A stretch of 64,000 nucleotides of DNA from Paenibacillus oceani (GCF_014705615.1 NZ_JACXJA010000034.1:1-64000); one strand, 5' to 3'; shown: positions 35,194 to 45,253, numbered from the stretch's first letter. A program made the numbers and translations. Notes: generated by a model from the letters alone, not told the origin.

Positions 35194-37137
35194 CTATTCA
35201 TATACCGTCCCGGTCATTCCTTTCACCACATCGCGAATCATCATATAGACGTCAGCATTGGTGAGCTTTTGCGGATTTTTTATCGTTGTCATCGTTTCTG
35301 CGGATAGCAGTTGCCTCGTCCCCAACATGGAGCGGGCTTGCTCCGGGCTGGTCGGAAGCCCCGCAGACAGCGCAATAGTAAAAGCTGCTTGTTCGAGCGT
35401 CAGCGGCGCTGTGTCAGGCTCTCCTATTCCTTCGAGCGCCTCGGACGGATTGCCCTTGAAGGCGTCGGGATGGACCTGGCGCACCTGGAGCATCGTGTGG
35501 ACTAGACGCTGCGGGTTGGACACGTCTTCGAGCTCGAAGTCGTTCTGGCTGCCTCCGAAGGCGAACCCCATACTAACCGCCGCTTTTAAGCCCGGGTACG
35601 AGGCATGCTTGGTATAAACAGGCGGGTCGATCCGAAACGGCTTTAGCTCCATGCCCTGATCGTTCAGCAATCGTTGAAGCTGTTCGATTATGTCTTTGGA
35701 AGCGGAGAGCTGCCGGAACGTCACCTTGTGTTCGGCCGCAAGCTTGGCTGCCGCTCCCGCCGCTTGCCCCGCCGCCATACCGACGGGAATCGTCCGGGCG
35801 CTCCCGTGCGGCAGCGAGTCGTAGCTTGCCGACCGGCCGACGACAAGCAAACCGTCCACTTCCTTGGGCACGATGCTGCGAAAAGGGATCGCGTACTGCT
35901 TCGGCTTCATCAGAATCGTGCCGCGAAAATCGTACGAGGTGCTCTGGATGTCGACACTGTAGGAGCCGAAGCCGATCCGGTCCCAGTGATCCCGGTTGTC
36001 GAGCAGATCGGCGATGGAGAGCCGGTATTCCCCGATCATATGGCGGGTTTCCCGCACGTACAATTCGGGCGCGATGCCGGCAAGCTCTACCTGTTGAAAC
36101 TCGGGATACTTGTCCTTCATATAGTCTACGACGAGCGGCAGTTCCCGGCGAGCCGTCTCGTACGCTTGTTCGACCGATTTCGGATCGAACGGATCGACGC
36201 CGAACAGCTGCAGGGCGTTAATTAAGATCGAATGGTCGTTTTGACGGCCGATGTTCAGGCCGCGCATGCGTACCTTCGTTTTGTCGGTCGTCGGGTAGTC
36301 CCACATGTCGTGGTAACCCCATGCGCTGTGGCCGTCGTGGCCGACGCCTTCGCGGGCGATCATCTTGCCCCACACGTCAGGCGTCACATTCGCCAGCCGA
36401 AAGACCGCGGTTACCGCCATCTTCGAATCTTTCTCGCCGAGGTCCTCCCGTCCATAAGTAAACGGAACTCCGGCGATGTCGGCGATGTCGGCGTCCTGGG
36501 TGGCGTCGATGACGGCTTTGGCCTGAACGGACATGCTCGTGCCATCGGCCAGGGTGATAGAGAGACCGCGTACCGTCCTGGCTACGCTCGAGTGGTCGAC
36601 AAGGGGGCGCATCGATTGCGTTTTCAGGAGCACGTCGATCCGGTTTTCGTTCGCCACCAGATTGCGGAATGCGTTGGCCGCGGTAATGATGTCGAAGGAC
36701 GTTCCTTCCACCCGGTCGTACCACTGCTGGAAGATGCCTTTGTTCAAGAAGTTGTGCTTGCCCGGCAGCAGCGCCTTCTTGGGGGAGTAGCTCGGATCGA
36801 GACTGTTCAGCCAGCCCAGCGTCATAAGCCCGCCCAACCGGTCCCGGTTTCTGCCGTCGACAAGCAGCACGCTTTGCCCGTTTCTTGCGGCCGATACGGC
36901 GGCTGCGACGCCTTCGGGGTCCGTCCCGGCGACGATGACGTCGTATTCTTCCTTCGGTTTCGCTACGGACGGGACTTCCAGAAGCTCAGCCGGCGCGGGG
37001 GTCTCCAGCGGCTCCCGAAGCCAGATGAAGACGACCGCCGCTGCCAGAAGCAGCGCGATGGCGATCGCGGAGGCGAGTCCTTTGCGGTATTTACGCTGGT
37101 TGTTGTTATAGAAAATAGATGATGACCTTTTAAACAT
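35194..37137 (-). CDS. Membrane-anchored FAD-dependent oxidoreductase
   Basis: About 647 residues. An N-terminal transmembrane helix (LASAIAIALLLAAAVVFIWL, residues ~22-42) is followed by a proline-rich linker, so the enzyme is expected outside the cytoplasmic membrane. The FAD-binding region is YDVIVAGTDPEGVAAAVSAA with VLLVDGRNRDRLGGLM; the central AVIDATQDADIADIAGVPF and the GLLVVGRSASYDSLPHG segment are family signatures. The last ~130 residues resemble a helical SLH-like or peptidoglycan-associated module (LTLEQAAFTIALSAGLP), but weakly. Substrate unknown. The start is ATG at 37137; gggag lies rather far upstream, so the start is uncertain. Confidence 0.82.
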   Translation of the reverse strand: MFKRSSSIFYNNNQRKYRKGLASAIAIALLLAAAVVFIWLREPLETPAPAELLEVPSVAKPKEEYDVIVAGTDPEGVAAAVSAARNGQSVLLVDGRNRDRLGGLMTLGWLNSLDPSYSPKKALLPGKHNFLNKGIFQQWYDRVEGTSFDIITAANAFRNLVANENRIDVLLKTQSMRPLVDHSSVARTVRGLSITLADGTSMSVQAKAVIDATQDADIADIAGVPFTYGREDLGEKDSKMAVTAVFRLANVTPDVWGKMIAREGVGHDGHSAWGYHDMWDYPTTDKTKVRMRGLNIGRQNDHSILINALQLFGVDPFDPKSVEQAYETARRELPLVVDYMKDKYPEFQQVELAGIAPELYVRETRHMIGEYRLSIADLLDNRDHWDRIGFGSYSVDIQSTSYDFRGTILMKPKQYAIPFRSIVPKEVDGLLVVGRSASYDSLPHGSARTIPVGMAAGQAAGAAAKLAAEHKVTFRQLSASKDIIEQLQRLLNDQGMELKPFRIDPPVYTKHASYPGLKAAVSMGFAFGGSQNDFELEDVSNPQRLVHTMLQVRQVHPDAFKGNPSEALEGIGEPDTAPLTLEQAAFTIALSAGLPTSPEQARSMLGTRQLLSAETMTTIKNPQKLTNADVYMMIRDVVKGMTGTVYE

Positions 37138-37273
37138 GGACGGTAGTAACACTCCCTAGCGGTTTGTCGAAAACCGGGCGGGTTCCCCGATTCCCGTGCA
37201 TATCTGCTTACTGTATGGACGCTCCGAGACGGCGCGAGGTTTCAACTTCCCCGGAACTTTCTTCGTGCCGCGA

Positions 37274-37321
37274 AAAAAACAAAAAACCTCCTTACCAGAC
37301 ACATAGTCGGAAAGGAGGTTT
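37274..37321 (-). terminator. Terminator of the DUF2621 gene
   Basis: aaacctcctt at 37284-37293 pairs with aaggaggttt at 37312-37321. Read on the minus strand the hairpin is followed by ttttttgttttttt. It lies ~55 nt after the minus-strand gene. Confidence 0.85.
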
Positions 37322-37375
37322 CGTGTTTAATAAGATATTGCCGCGAGAAGCGGAGGGCAGGACGATCTGCGCCAT

Positions 37376-37804
37376 CTACTGCAACAGGTGTCGGTACGGC
37401 GAATAATCGATGCCGTTTTTCTCCAGAAACGAAATCAAACTCTTATGGTCCCGCTTCGGGGTCGCGAGGATGTAGCCTTCGATGCAGTGCTCTTCCGTTA
37501 CTTCTCTGGCACCTTTCTCCAGAGCGACTTGGCCAATGCGGGCTGCGATCGAATGGCGGGCGATGTCGCGGAACGGGCCGGGCACCGGGGAGACCAGCTT
37601 TTCCAGGAACGATTTGGAATCGTCCGTCCACAGGTGACGGGACGATTCGACGTAATGGTTCTGCCAGTCCAGCTTAGACTTGCCGTCGGCTTTGGGCAAT
37701 ACTTTCATAAATTTACGAAACATGAAAAATCCGCCCACCGACATGAAAAGCAGCAGAACAAATCCCCAAAATATGAGAAACAGCATGAAATTATCCGAAG
37801 GCAT
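37376..37804 (-). CDS. DUF2621 family membrane protein (YneK-like)
   Basis: 142 residues. One N-terminal transmembrane helix (MLFLIFWGFVLLLFMSVGGFF) and a soluble domain containing YVESSRHLWTDDSKSFLEKLVSPVP and ARIGQVALEKGAREVTEEH, which match DUF2621 as I remember it. The family is widespread in Bacilli and its function is unknown. The C-terminal half has the look of a small helical domain shared with light-independent protochlorophyllide-reductase-like folds. aggag precedes the ATG. Confidence 0.8.
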   Translation of the reverse strand: MPSDNFMLFLIFWGFVLLLFMSVGGFFMFRKFMKVLPKADGKSKLDWQNHYVESSRHLWTDDSKSFLEKLVSPVPGPFRDIARHSIAARIGQVALEKGAREVTEEHCIEGYILATPKRDHKSLISFLEKNGIDYSPYRHLLQ

Positions 37805-37913
37805 TGTTCATTCTCCTTGAAGAACTGGTGTTACTGGAATTATACCCTATTCGTAGATTTATTTGAAGTTTCTTAGTACAATAGGGAAAGCAAATGCAAA
37901 GGAGTCGAAGAAG

Positions 37914-39041
37914 ATGTTGAAAATCGGATCTCATGTTTCTTTTTCCGACAAAGGGCTGTTGAACGCGGCGCAAGAGGCCGAATCTTATGGTTCCAGCACG
38001 TTCATGATCTATACCGGGGCTCCGCAAAATACTAGACGCAAACCGATCGAGGAGCAATATATTGAAGAAGGCAAGGCGCTTATGGAGAAAAACGGCATCG
38101 GCGAAATTATCGTCCACGCGCCTTATATTATTAATTTGGGTTCTTACAAGGAAGATACGTTTGAGCTCGCGGTCCGCTTCCTGCAGGACGAGATTCGCCG
38201 TACCGATTATTTGGGCGTGCGCAATATCGTGCTTCATCCGGGCGCGTATACGGACAAAGATGCGGAGTACGGCATCGCCCGTATCGCCGAAGGCCTGAAC
38301 GCAGTGCTCAGCGGCACGAAAGACACAAACGTTAACATTGCGCTGGAGACGATGGCGGGCAAAGGCTCGGAGATCGGGCGCTCGTTCGAAGAGCTTGCGC
38401 AAATTATGGATAAAGTTGAAGACAACAGCCGGCTGACCGTTTGCCTGGACACCTGCCACGTTCATGATGCAGGTTACGATATTGTGGACGATTTTGACGG
38501 CGTCTTGAATCATTTCGACAAAACCGTCGGCCTTGACCGTCTGGCCGTCATCCACCTGAACGACAGCAAAAACGTCCGGGGAGCCGGCAAAGACCGCCAT
38601 GCACCGGTAGGCGCAGGCCTGATCGGCTATAAAGCGATGAATTACATCGTGCACCACGACAGCCTGCAGCATCTGCCGATGATTCTCGAGACGCCGTGGA
38701 TCGGCAAGGAGGACAAGACCGTCCGTCCGATGTACGAAGCGGAGATCGCGCTGCTTCGCGGCGATTTGAACGGGCGTTTCGGAGCCGAGTTCCTCGATCA
38801 TCTCGAGCGTTTGCACCATTATTTCGGCAAGCAGGAAGTCAACCACCGCGACTTTGTCGTGACGACCTGGGATGTGCTCAAAAACGACGCGAAAGCGAAA
38901 AAAGCCGACCCGCGCGAGCCGATGGAACGTCTGTACGATATGGTGCTTGAGAGCAAGCTGTTCCCGGATTTGAGCGAGGAGCAGATCAATCACCGCATTA
39001 CAGTCTGGCTGGCCGGCAAGGAAATACTGGCAGCCGTCTAA
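37914..39041 (+). CDS. nfo: Endonuclease IV (AP endonuclease)
   Basis: 375 residues. It cleaves DNA at abasic sites during base-excision repair using a trinuclear zinc centre in a TIM barrel. Seen: IGSHVSF at the start, [13 protein letters not shown]-like segment, [40 protein letters not shown] and [11 protein letters not shown], the usual zinc-ligand motifs. Bacterial Nfo is ~280-300 residues; here ~80 extra C-terminal residues follow the barrel and contain no motif I know. The start at 37914 follows ggagtcgaag; an in-frame ATG at 37863 precedes that site. It is divergent from the DUF2621 gene with 109 nt between. Confidence 0.94.
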   Translation: MLKIGSHVSFSDKGLLNAAQEAESYGSSTFMIYTGAPQNTRRKPIEEQYIEEGKALMEKNGIGEIIVHAPYIINLGSYKEDTFELAVRFLQDEIRRTDYLGVRNIVLHPGAYTDKDAEYGIARIAEGLNAVLSGTKDTNVNIALETMAGKGSEIGRSFEELAQIMDKVEDNSRLTVCLDTCHVHDAGYDIVDDFDGVLNHFDKTVGLDRLAVIHLNDSKNVRGAGKDRHAPVGAGLIGYKAMNYIVHHDSLQHLPMILETPWIGKEDKTVRPMYEAEIALLRGDLNGRFGAEFLDHLERLHHYFGKQEVNHRDFVVTTWDVLKNDAKAKKADPREPMERLYDMVLESKLFPDLSEEQINHRITVWLAGKEILAAV

Positions 39042-39199
39042 GAGAGGTCTGCTTGCGGCAATGCGACGGACGACGGACGGAAGCGGCGGACAAGCGGCAG
39101 GATCGAATGTCCGTCTACCACTACTACCTACGGGTCTGACCGACCGACGAAAATGCGTCGGACAGGCTCCTATGTTACGAGAGGAACGAGAGAAGGCAG

Positions 39200-40099
39200 A
39201 TGAGTCCCTTAGTTACACCACCGAACCGGCAGCGTTCCGACCGCCATCAAGACCGGGCGCGGATGCTCATATCTTGTCCCGACCGCCCGGGTATTGTGGC
39301 GGCGGTATCGCAGTTTTTGGCCAAACACGGCGCGAACATCGTCCAGTCGGACCAATATACGATGGACCCGGAAGGCGGCATGTTTTTCATCCGGATCGAG
39401 TTTGACCTCCCGCAGCTTGAAGTGAATCTGGAGAAGCTTAAACAGGATTTCGCGGAGACGACGGCAGCCGAATTCTCGATGAAGTGGCGGGTTACGCAAG
39501 CCGGCCGCAAGCAAAGCATCGCCGTGTTCGTATCGAAGGAGGACCATTGCCTGCTCGAGCTGTTATGGCAATGGAAATCCGGCGACCTGTATGCGGATAT
39601 TGCGATGGTCGTCAGCAATCACCCGGATATGCGCGACACGGTCGAATCGTTCGGCATTCCGTACCATCATATCCCGGTTACGGCCGATACGAAAAAGGAA
39701 GCGGAAGCGAAGCAGCTGGAAGTGACGCAGGGCGTCGATGCGATCGTGCTGGCACGATATATGCAGATCATCTCGCCTTCGTTTATCGAACATTACCCGA
39801 ACCGGATCATCAACATCCACCATTCGTTTCTGCCGGCGTTCGTCGGCGGCAAGCCTTATGCGCAAGCCTATGAGCGCGGTGTGAAAATTATCGGCGCGAC
39901 TGCGCATTACGTGACTGAAGAGCTGGACGGAGGCCCGATTATCGAGCAGGACGTGCAGCGGGTCAGTCATCGAGACAATGTGGAGGCGCTCAAGCGGATC
40001 GGCCGGCATATCGAGCGGATCGTGCTGGCGCGGGCTGTGTCGTGGCATGTGGAAGACCGTATTTTGACTCACCAGAACAAAACCGTCGTCTTTAATTGA
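39200..40099 (+). CDS. purU: Formyltetrahydrofolate deformylase
   Basis: 299 residues. The enzyme hydrolyses 10-formyl-THF to THF and formate, balancing one-carbon pools and feeding PurT. An N-terminal ACT domain (residues ~20-95, MLISCPDRPGIVAAVSQFLA) is followed by the formyltransferase-fold domain with NHPDMRD, INIHHSFLPAF (catalytic His) and ELDGGPIIEQD (catalytic Asp). aaggcag precedes the ATG. It is monocistronic, ended by a strong terminator. Confidence 0.95.
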   Translation: MSPLVTPPNRQRSDRHQDRARMLISCPDRPGIVAAVSQFLAKHGANIVQSDQYTMDPEGGMFFIRIEFDLPQLEVNLEKLKQDFAETTAAEFSMKWRVTQAGRKQSIAVFVSKEDHCLLELLWQWKSGDLYADIAMVVSNHPDMRDTVESFGIPYHHIPVTADTKKEAEAKQLEVTQGVDAIVLARYMQIISPSFIEHYPNRIINIHHSFLPAFVGGKPYAQAYERGVKIIGATAHYVTEELDGGPIIEQDVQRVSHRDNVEALKRIGRHIERIVLARAVSWHVEDRILTHQNKTVVFN

Positions 40100-40111
40100 C
40101 GACGCATATAG

Positions 40112-40157
40112 GCAACCCGCCTGATGCTGGTATGGCAGCAGGGCGGGTTGTTTTTTT
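40112..40157 (+). terminator. Strong terminator after purU
   Basis: aacccgcc pairs with ggcgggtt, with an additional internal ctgatgctgg/gcagcag pairing, followed by seven T. Confidence 0.9.
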
Positions 40158-40847
40158 ATGAGCATAGTTCCAGGGAAGCTGAACCCGTTCTGCTAGTCTG
40201 CTGGCAAGAAAAGCTACCTCTTACGGGAATGGACCTGAGTGCAGCTTAGAACGGCAAAACGGGACCCGAAGGCAGCTATCGGGCATAATAAACGCTAACG
40301 ACTGCATAGCTAGTGAAAATCGCGGATAAATCGCGCGATAGGTGCCTGGATGACCGTTACAGTGCAAAAAAAGCTGAAATGGGGTGGATAAGAGGCTGTG
40401 ATGTCCATTACAGAAATTGGACCGTTTCGTCTCCACGATCACCCTGTGCGCCCCCCCTCAGTAACAGAAGCTTCCAGCAGCGATTCAAAGCAGCCACTTC
40501 TTTTGAATCGTTCACTCTACGGCTACGAAAAATTTTTTTTTATACTTTCCAAGTAAAGGTACAAATTCCCCTGAGGGGACCTAAGGGGGCATATAGACGG
40601 CTCAGCAAGGATGAACGCTAATTACCCTGCCGATGCTGGAAAACGCTTCCGTATCCTCTGGCATCCTATAAGAGTTGCTTATAAAATCCCTTATAATTTC
40701 GTCTTTAACCCGTTCTCCGGACTCGCTTGCGGACAATCGGCCAGGAATGTTATGTTTCGAATCCGATATAGATGGGTAAGGAGATAAGTGCCAGTTTTTG
40801 GGCAGAGAGCAGGCGTTCGTTCACGCGATAAGCGGCTCTTCAAGTTC
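40158..40847. other. 690-base intergenic region between purU and glnH
   Basis: No gene, RNA or repeat that I can support. It is of mixed composition, with a poly-T stretch at 40528-40538 and a run of AT-rich segments around 40670-40720. One 102-codon frame from 40313 has no ribosome site and ends in low-quality sequence. Confidence 0.4.
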
Positions 40848-40883
40848 GTCTCTTATTTATAAAAAAAATTTATAATGAGAGAC
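40848..40883 (+). promoter_or_regulatory. Inverted repeat overlapping the probable -10 of glnHPQ
   Basis: gtctcttatttata and tataatgagagac form an imperfect dyad around an A-run, ending 30 nt before the glnH start. TATAAT at ~40871 inside the right arm could be the -10 box, although no good -35 lies upstream. The dyad may be an operator or an mRNA hairpin; the regulator is unknown. Confidence 0.45.
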
Positions 40884-40912
40884 AAAAAATTCATGCCAGG
40901 GAGGATGCAACA

Positions 40913-41749
40913 ATGAAGAAAAGATTGGATTGGAGCAAGGCGGCGGTGTTCGTACTGCTGGCGGTTTTACTGGCAGCCTGCGGGGCGGCTTCGACTCCGG
41001 CAGGGGGGACTTCAGACGAATCTGGAGGACAACCCGGTGCTGCCGCACCGGAAGGCAAGAAGCTGGTCGTCGGGACCGATACGAGCTTTGTCCCGTTTGA
41101 ATTCCGTAATGAGCAGACGGGGAAATACGAAGGATTCGATATTGATTTATGGGCGGCCATCGCCAAGGAACTGAAATTGGAATACGAGCTGAAGCCGATG
41201 GATTTCAACGGGCTGATTCCGGCGTTGCAGTCGGGAAGCATCGATGCCGCTCTGGCCGGCATGACGATTAAGGAGGAACGCAAGCAGCAGGTCGATTTCG
41301 CTTTGCCGTACTACGATGCGGGACTGCTCGTACTTGTCCGATCGGGTGAAACCGAGATTAAGGGTGTTGGCGACTTGAAAGGGAAGGTGGTCGCGAGCAA
41401 ATCCGGTACAACCAGCTACGACTACGCGAAGGCCATCGAAGGAGTGAAGGAGGTCAAGCCTTTCCCGAATATAGATGGCGCTTACATGGAATTGATCAAT
41501 AAGGGTGTCGATGCCGTTGTGTTTGATTCCCCGAACATTTTGTATTTTGCAAAGGTGAAAGGGGCAGGCAAAGTAAAGCCGGTGGGCGAACTGCTTGAGG
41601 GGCAGCAATACGGGATCGCCTTCCCGAAAGGAAGCGCTCTCGTAAAACGGGTCGATGAGGCGCTGCAAACGTTGTTTAAAAATGGTACCTACGAGACGCT
41701 TTACGAAAAGTGGTTCGGTCAGAAACCTGCCAAAATGCCGGGCTCGTAA
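40913..41749 (+). CDS. glnH: Polar amino acid ABC transporter substrate-binding lipoprotein (glutamine type)
   Basis: 278 residues. Lipoprotein signal [11 protein letters not shown] with lipid-bearing cysteine at residue ~23, then a Ser/Gly/Ala-rich linker and a type 2 periplasmic-binding fold. Signatures: [45 protein letters not shown] and [16 protein letters not shown]. It captures glutamine or a related polar amino acid at the outer membrane face for the adjacent permease. The ATG follows gggaggat. First gene of glnHPQ. Confidence 0.94.
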   Translation: MKKRLDWSKAAVFVLLAVLLAACGAASTPAGGTSDESGGQPGAAAPEGKKLVVGTDTSFVPFEFRNEQTGKYEGFDIDLWAAIAKELKLEYELKPMDFNGLIPALQSGSIDAALAGMTIKEERKQQVDFALPYYDAGLLVLVRSGETEIKGVGDLKGKVVASKSGTTSYDYAKAIEGVKEVKPFPNIDGAYMELINKGVDAVVFDSPNILYFAKVKGAGKVKPVGELLEGQQYGIAFPKGSALVKRVDEALQTLFKNGTYETLYEKWFGQKPAKMPGS

Positions 41750-41823
41750 ACAGATGCGAAGTCGGAACTAACACTTAAGATTGTCAGCCTTCGCATTACG
41801 GTCGGAGGAAAGGGGGAAAAGGC

Positions 41824-42543
41824 TTGCAGTTCAACTGGAGCGGTGCGGCCCAATCGTTGCCGTTTTTGCTGGAAGGGTTAAAAATTACGCTGCTCATTGC
41901 CGTGTTTGGCCTTATCTTCGGGTTTATAGTCGGATTAATTGCCGGGCTAGGGAGAACGTCCCGAAATAAAGCGATATACGGTCTCGCTACGGTTTATGTG
42001 GAGATGATCCGGGGCACGCCGATTCTCGTTCAGGCGTTATGGTTGTACTTCGGACTTAATCAGATGCTTGTACAAACGGTAGGATGGCGGATCCCCGGTG
42101 ATATAGCCGGCATTATCGTAATCGCCATTAATGCGGGGGCTTACATAGCGGAAATTGTAAGAGGCTCCATTCAATCGGTCGAGAAGGGACAAGAGGAGGC
42201 GGGACGGTCGCTTGGCTTAACCCGCTTCCAGACGTTCGTTCATATCATCTACCCCCAAGCGTTTAAACGAATGATCCCGCCGCTCGGCAATCAGTTTATT
42301 ATCAGCCTGAAGGATACGTCCCTGCTGTCCGTTATTTCGGTCGGGGAGCTGATGCGCAACGGTCAGGAGGTCGTGGCCAGCAGCTTTAACGCGCTGGAGA
42401 TTTATACGATGGTGGCCGCGATGTATTTGCTGCTGACCTTAACGTTGTCCTTTCTGCTGAAGCGGATCGAAAGGAGGCTCGACGTCCATCATGATCGAAG
42501 TCCAAAATCTGCACAAGTCGTTCGGCCAGCTCGAGGTGCTTAA
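41824..42543 (+). CDS. glnP: Polar amino acid ABC transporter permease
   Basis: 239 residues with about five transmembrane helices, HisM/GlnP family. The cytoplasmic EAA loop, which docks the ATPase, reads [39 protein letters not shown] and [18 protein letters not shown] are family signatures. It starts with TTG at 41824 after aaaggggg. The 3' end overlaps glnQ by 53 nt. Confidence 0.94.
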   Translation: MQFNWSGAAQSLPFLLEGLKITLLIAVFGLIFGFIVGLIAGLGRTSRNKAIYGLATVYVEMIRGTPILVQALWLYFGLNQMLVQTVGWRIPGDIAGIIVIAINAGAYIAEIVRGSIQSVEKGQEEAGRSLGLTRFQTFVHIIYPQAFKRMIPPLGNQFIISLKDTSLLSVISVGELMRNGQEVVASSFNALEIYTMVAAMYLLLTLTLSFLLKRIERRLDVHHDRSPKSAQVVRPARGA

Positions 42544-43216
42544 AGGAATCGATTGCCGGATCGAGGAGCGGGAAGTAGTGTGCATCATCGGGCCGTCAGG
42601 ATCGGGGAAAAGTACGTTTCTCCGATGTCTGAACTTGCTGGAGAGCGTAACGAGCGGCCAGGTGATTGTAGACGGCCACGATCTGACCGATCCGGGCACG
42701 GATATCAATCAGGTGCGGGAAGAAGTCGGCATGGTTTTTCAACGGTTTAATCTGTTTCCTCATTTAACGGTAATGGATAACATAACGCTGGCCCCGAGGA
42801 AGGTGAGGAAGAAGTCCAAGGAGGAGGCCCGCCAATCGGCGCTGGTCTTGCTCGATAAAGTCGGGCTTCGTGAGAAAGCGGATGTGTACCCCGGCAAGCT
42901 GTCAGGCGGGCAAATGCAGCGTGTGGCGATCGCCCGTGCGCTTGCGATGAACCCAAAGGTGATGCTGTTCGACGAGCCGACCTCAGCGCTCGATCCCGAG
43001 CTCGTAGGCGAGGTGCTGGCCGTCATGAAGGATTTGGCCGCGGAAGGCATGACGATGGCAGTCGTCACCCACGAGATGGGTTTTGCTAAAGAAGCCGGCG
43101 ATCGTGTCTTGTTTATGGATCAGGGAATTATTATGGAGGAAGGCGAGCCAGGCAGCTTGTTCGAGGACCCGCAAAACGAGAGGACCCGCGAGTTTCTCAG
43201 CAAGGTGATTTCGTAG
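42491..43216 (+). CDS. glnQ: Polar amino acid ABC transporter ATP-binding protein
   Basis: 241 residues, full length. Walker [11 protein letters not shown]-loop [12 protein letters not shown], signature LSGGQMQR, Walker [15 protein letters not shown], and H-loop VVTHEMGFA. It powers uptake with the glnP and glnH products. aaggagg lies ~20 nt before the ATG inside glnP, so translation of the two is likely linked. Followed by a terminator. Confidence 0.96.
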   Translation: MIEVQNLHKSFGQLEVLKGIDCRIEEREVVCIIGPSGSGKSTFLRCLNLLESVTSGQVIVDGHDLTDPGTDINQVREEVGMVFQRFNLFPHLTVMDNITLAPRKVRKKSKEEARQSALVLLDKVGLREKADVYPGKLSGGQMQRVAIARALAMNPKVMLFDEPTSALDPELVGEVLAVMKDLAAEGMTMAVVTHEMGFAKEAGDRVLFMDQGIIMEEGEPGSLFEDPQNERTREFLSKVIS

Positions 43217-43233
43217 TCGCTTAAAGCAAACGG

Positions 43234-43270
43234 ATAACCCCGGATCTTGGTTGGATTCGGGGTTATTTGT
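43234..43270 (+). terminator. Terminator of glnHPQ
   Basis: ataaccccg pairs with cggggttat around a ~15-base loop, followed by ttgtgttgtt. It lies just after the glnQ stop. Confidence 0.8.
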
Positions 43271-43435
43271 GTTGTTAATGGTTAAGGGGGGTTATTAGCG
43301 CTAGACCTCGAAATTAGACCAACAGATAAATCTACCAGCGTATGGGCAGCGGAGATCGGTGTCCGGATCCGGCGGCGAATGAATTTACGCCTACACGCTG
43401 AATGAGGATAGCAAGGGGTTGTGCAGGGTGAAACG

Positions 43436-43630
43436 ATTAGCGGAAGAAAGACTTCCGCTACTGTGCCTGAAACCGTCCAGAAAGGTGGATAGCGGAACTA
43501 TTATTTCCGTTATTTATGAAAATTTGTTTGAAATACAGAGAAATCCTCCGTATAGAGGAAATAAAACTTCCGCTAACGACTCTTAAAGAGTTCCATCGAC
43601 GAATTAGCGGAAGTAAAGTTTCCTCTATCT
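43436..43630. repeat. Nested palindromic intergenic repeat (TTAGCGGAAG boxes)
   Basis: tagcggaag/cttccgcta is a perfect 9-bp hairpin at 43438-43460. A second, longer dyad runs from gaggaaataaaacttccgct near 43556 to agcggaagtaaagtttcctc near 43625 and encloses a third hairpin, gactctt/aagagtt. Four TAGCGGAA-type boxes occur in under 200 bases. Function unknown; likely a repeat family of this genome. Confidence 0.7.
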
Positions 43631-43700
43631 TCATTTGCAGGGAGCAAAACAAGGTTGAACCGTATTCTTTGCCAAACGACCATCGCTCGCCTGTTATTAT

Positions 43701-43892
43701 GAGGCTGTCGATTCCATGTGGACAACCAAGTGGAAAGGGAAAAGATTACCTTCTGGCGAGTTTTGTCTGGAATCCCCTACCTTACAATCCTAATGCAATC
43801 AAGGGATTCCGGACAACCTGTTTGAGCAGAAGAAGGTAACTTTTCACTTGGAACGGCCTGCTATCACTTCTACACTATGAATCGACAGCCTC
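43701..43892. mobile_element. MITE-like element with 14-bp terminal inverted repeats, copy 1
   Basis: gaggctgtcgattc at the left end is the exact complement of gaatcgacagcctc at the right end. Inner arms are also complementary (ccaagtggaaaggg... against ...cttttcacttgg), so the whole ~192 bp can fold back. A near-identical copy in the opposite orientation lies at 62717-62907. No open frame. A possible TAT flank on both sides suggests a short target duplication. Confidence 0.85.
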
Positions 43893-44136
43893 TATATGCC
43901 GACTAGTACATCCAACCGCCCCGTCTGCGCAAACTCGCCGCTTCGGTAAAACCGAGCACCTCGCGCCGGGAGCTTCGCGCGGTGCGGAATCTGCTCGTAC
44001 AAGTGTTGGGATTTTTACGTAGCGTTGCATTAGGTAGTGAGAGGGTGGAATAGGTGATATATGACTATGACTTAGGGGAATGAGTTTTTCTTTTTAAAGA
44101 GGAAATGAAAGGAAAATATGGAATAGGGACCGTTAG

Positions 44137-45225
44137 ATGACTAAACGAAAAGTCACTGCCATAGTTCTGTTATCCCAGCTCGTTTGGCTGTCGGCTGTAG
44201 GGGCAGAGCCGTCCGTGATTCTCAATTCCGACTCTGAGAATTGGGACAAACCTGCTGCCGTTTCGTTTGAGGCGTTCAAAACCAATACGGATGTGTTCGC
44301 CGCAACCGCCCGATTCGAGTGGACGGACCGGCAGCTCTCTTCTATTAAACATGAGCACTATATCCGGTTTCCTGCATTTGAGTTTCGGTCGGATCGCCCC
44401 GAAGAGCTGAAGCCTCAAGCGATCTTTACGAACGTACCTGCCGCGAAGTTCGAGAGGGTTCCGGAGGACGGTTCGGAAGGTTACCGGATCAAAGCGACAT
44501 TTTGGGACCCGGAGCAGATTCGTGCGGACATGCCTTATTTTGTCCAAACGTTCTGGAAACGATCGGGGAACGATGAGTCGCATAAGGTGATGATGGAATC
44601 GCTTCAAAGATTCGCTCAGCCAAACGGCTCGGTATACGACTTGCCGGACACTGGCGATCCGATCACAAGCGTATCCTGGAAGGAATCACAAGTGGAAGAA
44701 TGGCCTGCTAAACGGCACGCTTCGGAGGATTCGGTCATTCGATACATTGGACCGCAGAAGCAACCGACAGCTGTGAAAATCAAGAGCGATGCCGCTTATA
44801 TCCATTCCAAAGAGTCTCTTGAGCAGTATAAAAAAGCGGCTAAGGCGAAGCTTGATACAATTACCGAACAATCGTACAGCCGATTTGCCATTACCTTCGA
44901 GCAGAACGTTGGTTTCAGTACGCTTGAACGTTGGCTAAAAGAGTATAACATGGAAACCACACAACTTTATGCATTAGCTATCGATAACGAAGGAAAGTGC
45001 TTCACGTTCAGCTGGTTCGGTCCCGATCTGGACATCTCGTCCAAGGTTGGCCCTGAGATGCGCTTTGTTTCGTTTACGATTACCGAGCTGGAGGGCCGGG
45101 TTCATGGGAGCGACCTGGCAAGTCTGCAAAATGAAGAAGGCGTTGGAATCATCGAATTGACGGATGAACAAGGCCGTGAGCCGACAGGAATAAGAGCTTG
45201 GCTCGAACGTTATGCGAACAAGTAA
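44137..45225 (+). CDS. Secreted protein of unknown function
   Basis: 362 residues with a signal peptide (VTAIVLLSQLVWLSAVGAEP, cleavage after ~residue 23). No family recognised. The mature protein has alternating charged and aromatic segments (FAATARFEWTDRQLSSIKHE; YFVQTFWKRSG) and a C-terminal helix-rich part (AYIHSKESLEQYKKAAKAKL). It stands alone. The ribosome site is modest (aataggg), so a slightly different start is possible. Confidence 0.65.
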   Translation: MTKRKVTAIVLLSQLVWLSAVGAEPSVILNSDSENWDKPAAVSFEAFKTNTDVFAATARFEWTDRQLSSIKHEHYIRFPAFEFRSDRPEELKPQAIFTNVPAAKFERVPEDGSEGYRIKATFWDPEQIRADMPYFVQTFWKRSGNDESHKVMMESLQRFAQPNGSVYDLPDTGDPITSVSWKESQVEEWPAKRHASEDSVIRYIGPQKQPTAVKIKSDAAYIHSKESLEQYKKAAKAKLDTITEQSYSRFAITFEQNVGFSTLERWLKEYNMETTQLYALAIDNEGKCFTFSWFGPDLDISSKVGPEMRFVSFTITELEGRVHGSDLASLQNEEGVGIIELTDEQGREPTGIRAWLERYANK

Positions 45226-45253
45226 CGCTAATTTAGGTTATATGTACGTACTT

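Larger units (their letters stand above)
43271..44136. other. 870-base intergenic region carrying two repeat elements
   Basis: No gene is supported. It holds a nested palindromic repeat (43436-43630) and a MITE-like element (43701-43892). The remainder from 43893 to 44136 shows nothing I recognise apart from an AT-rich promoter-like stretch after 44040. Confidence 0.6.
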
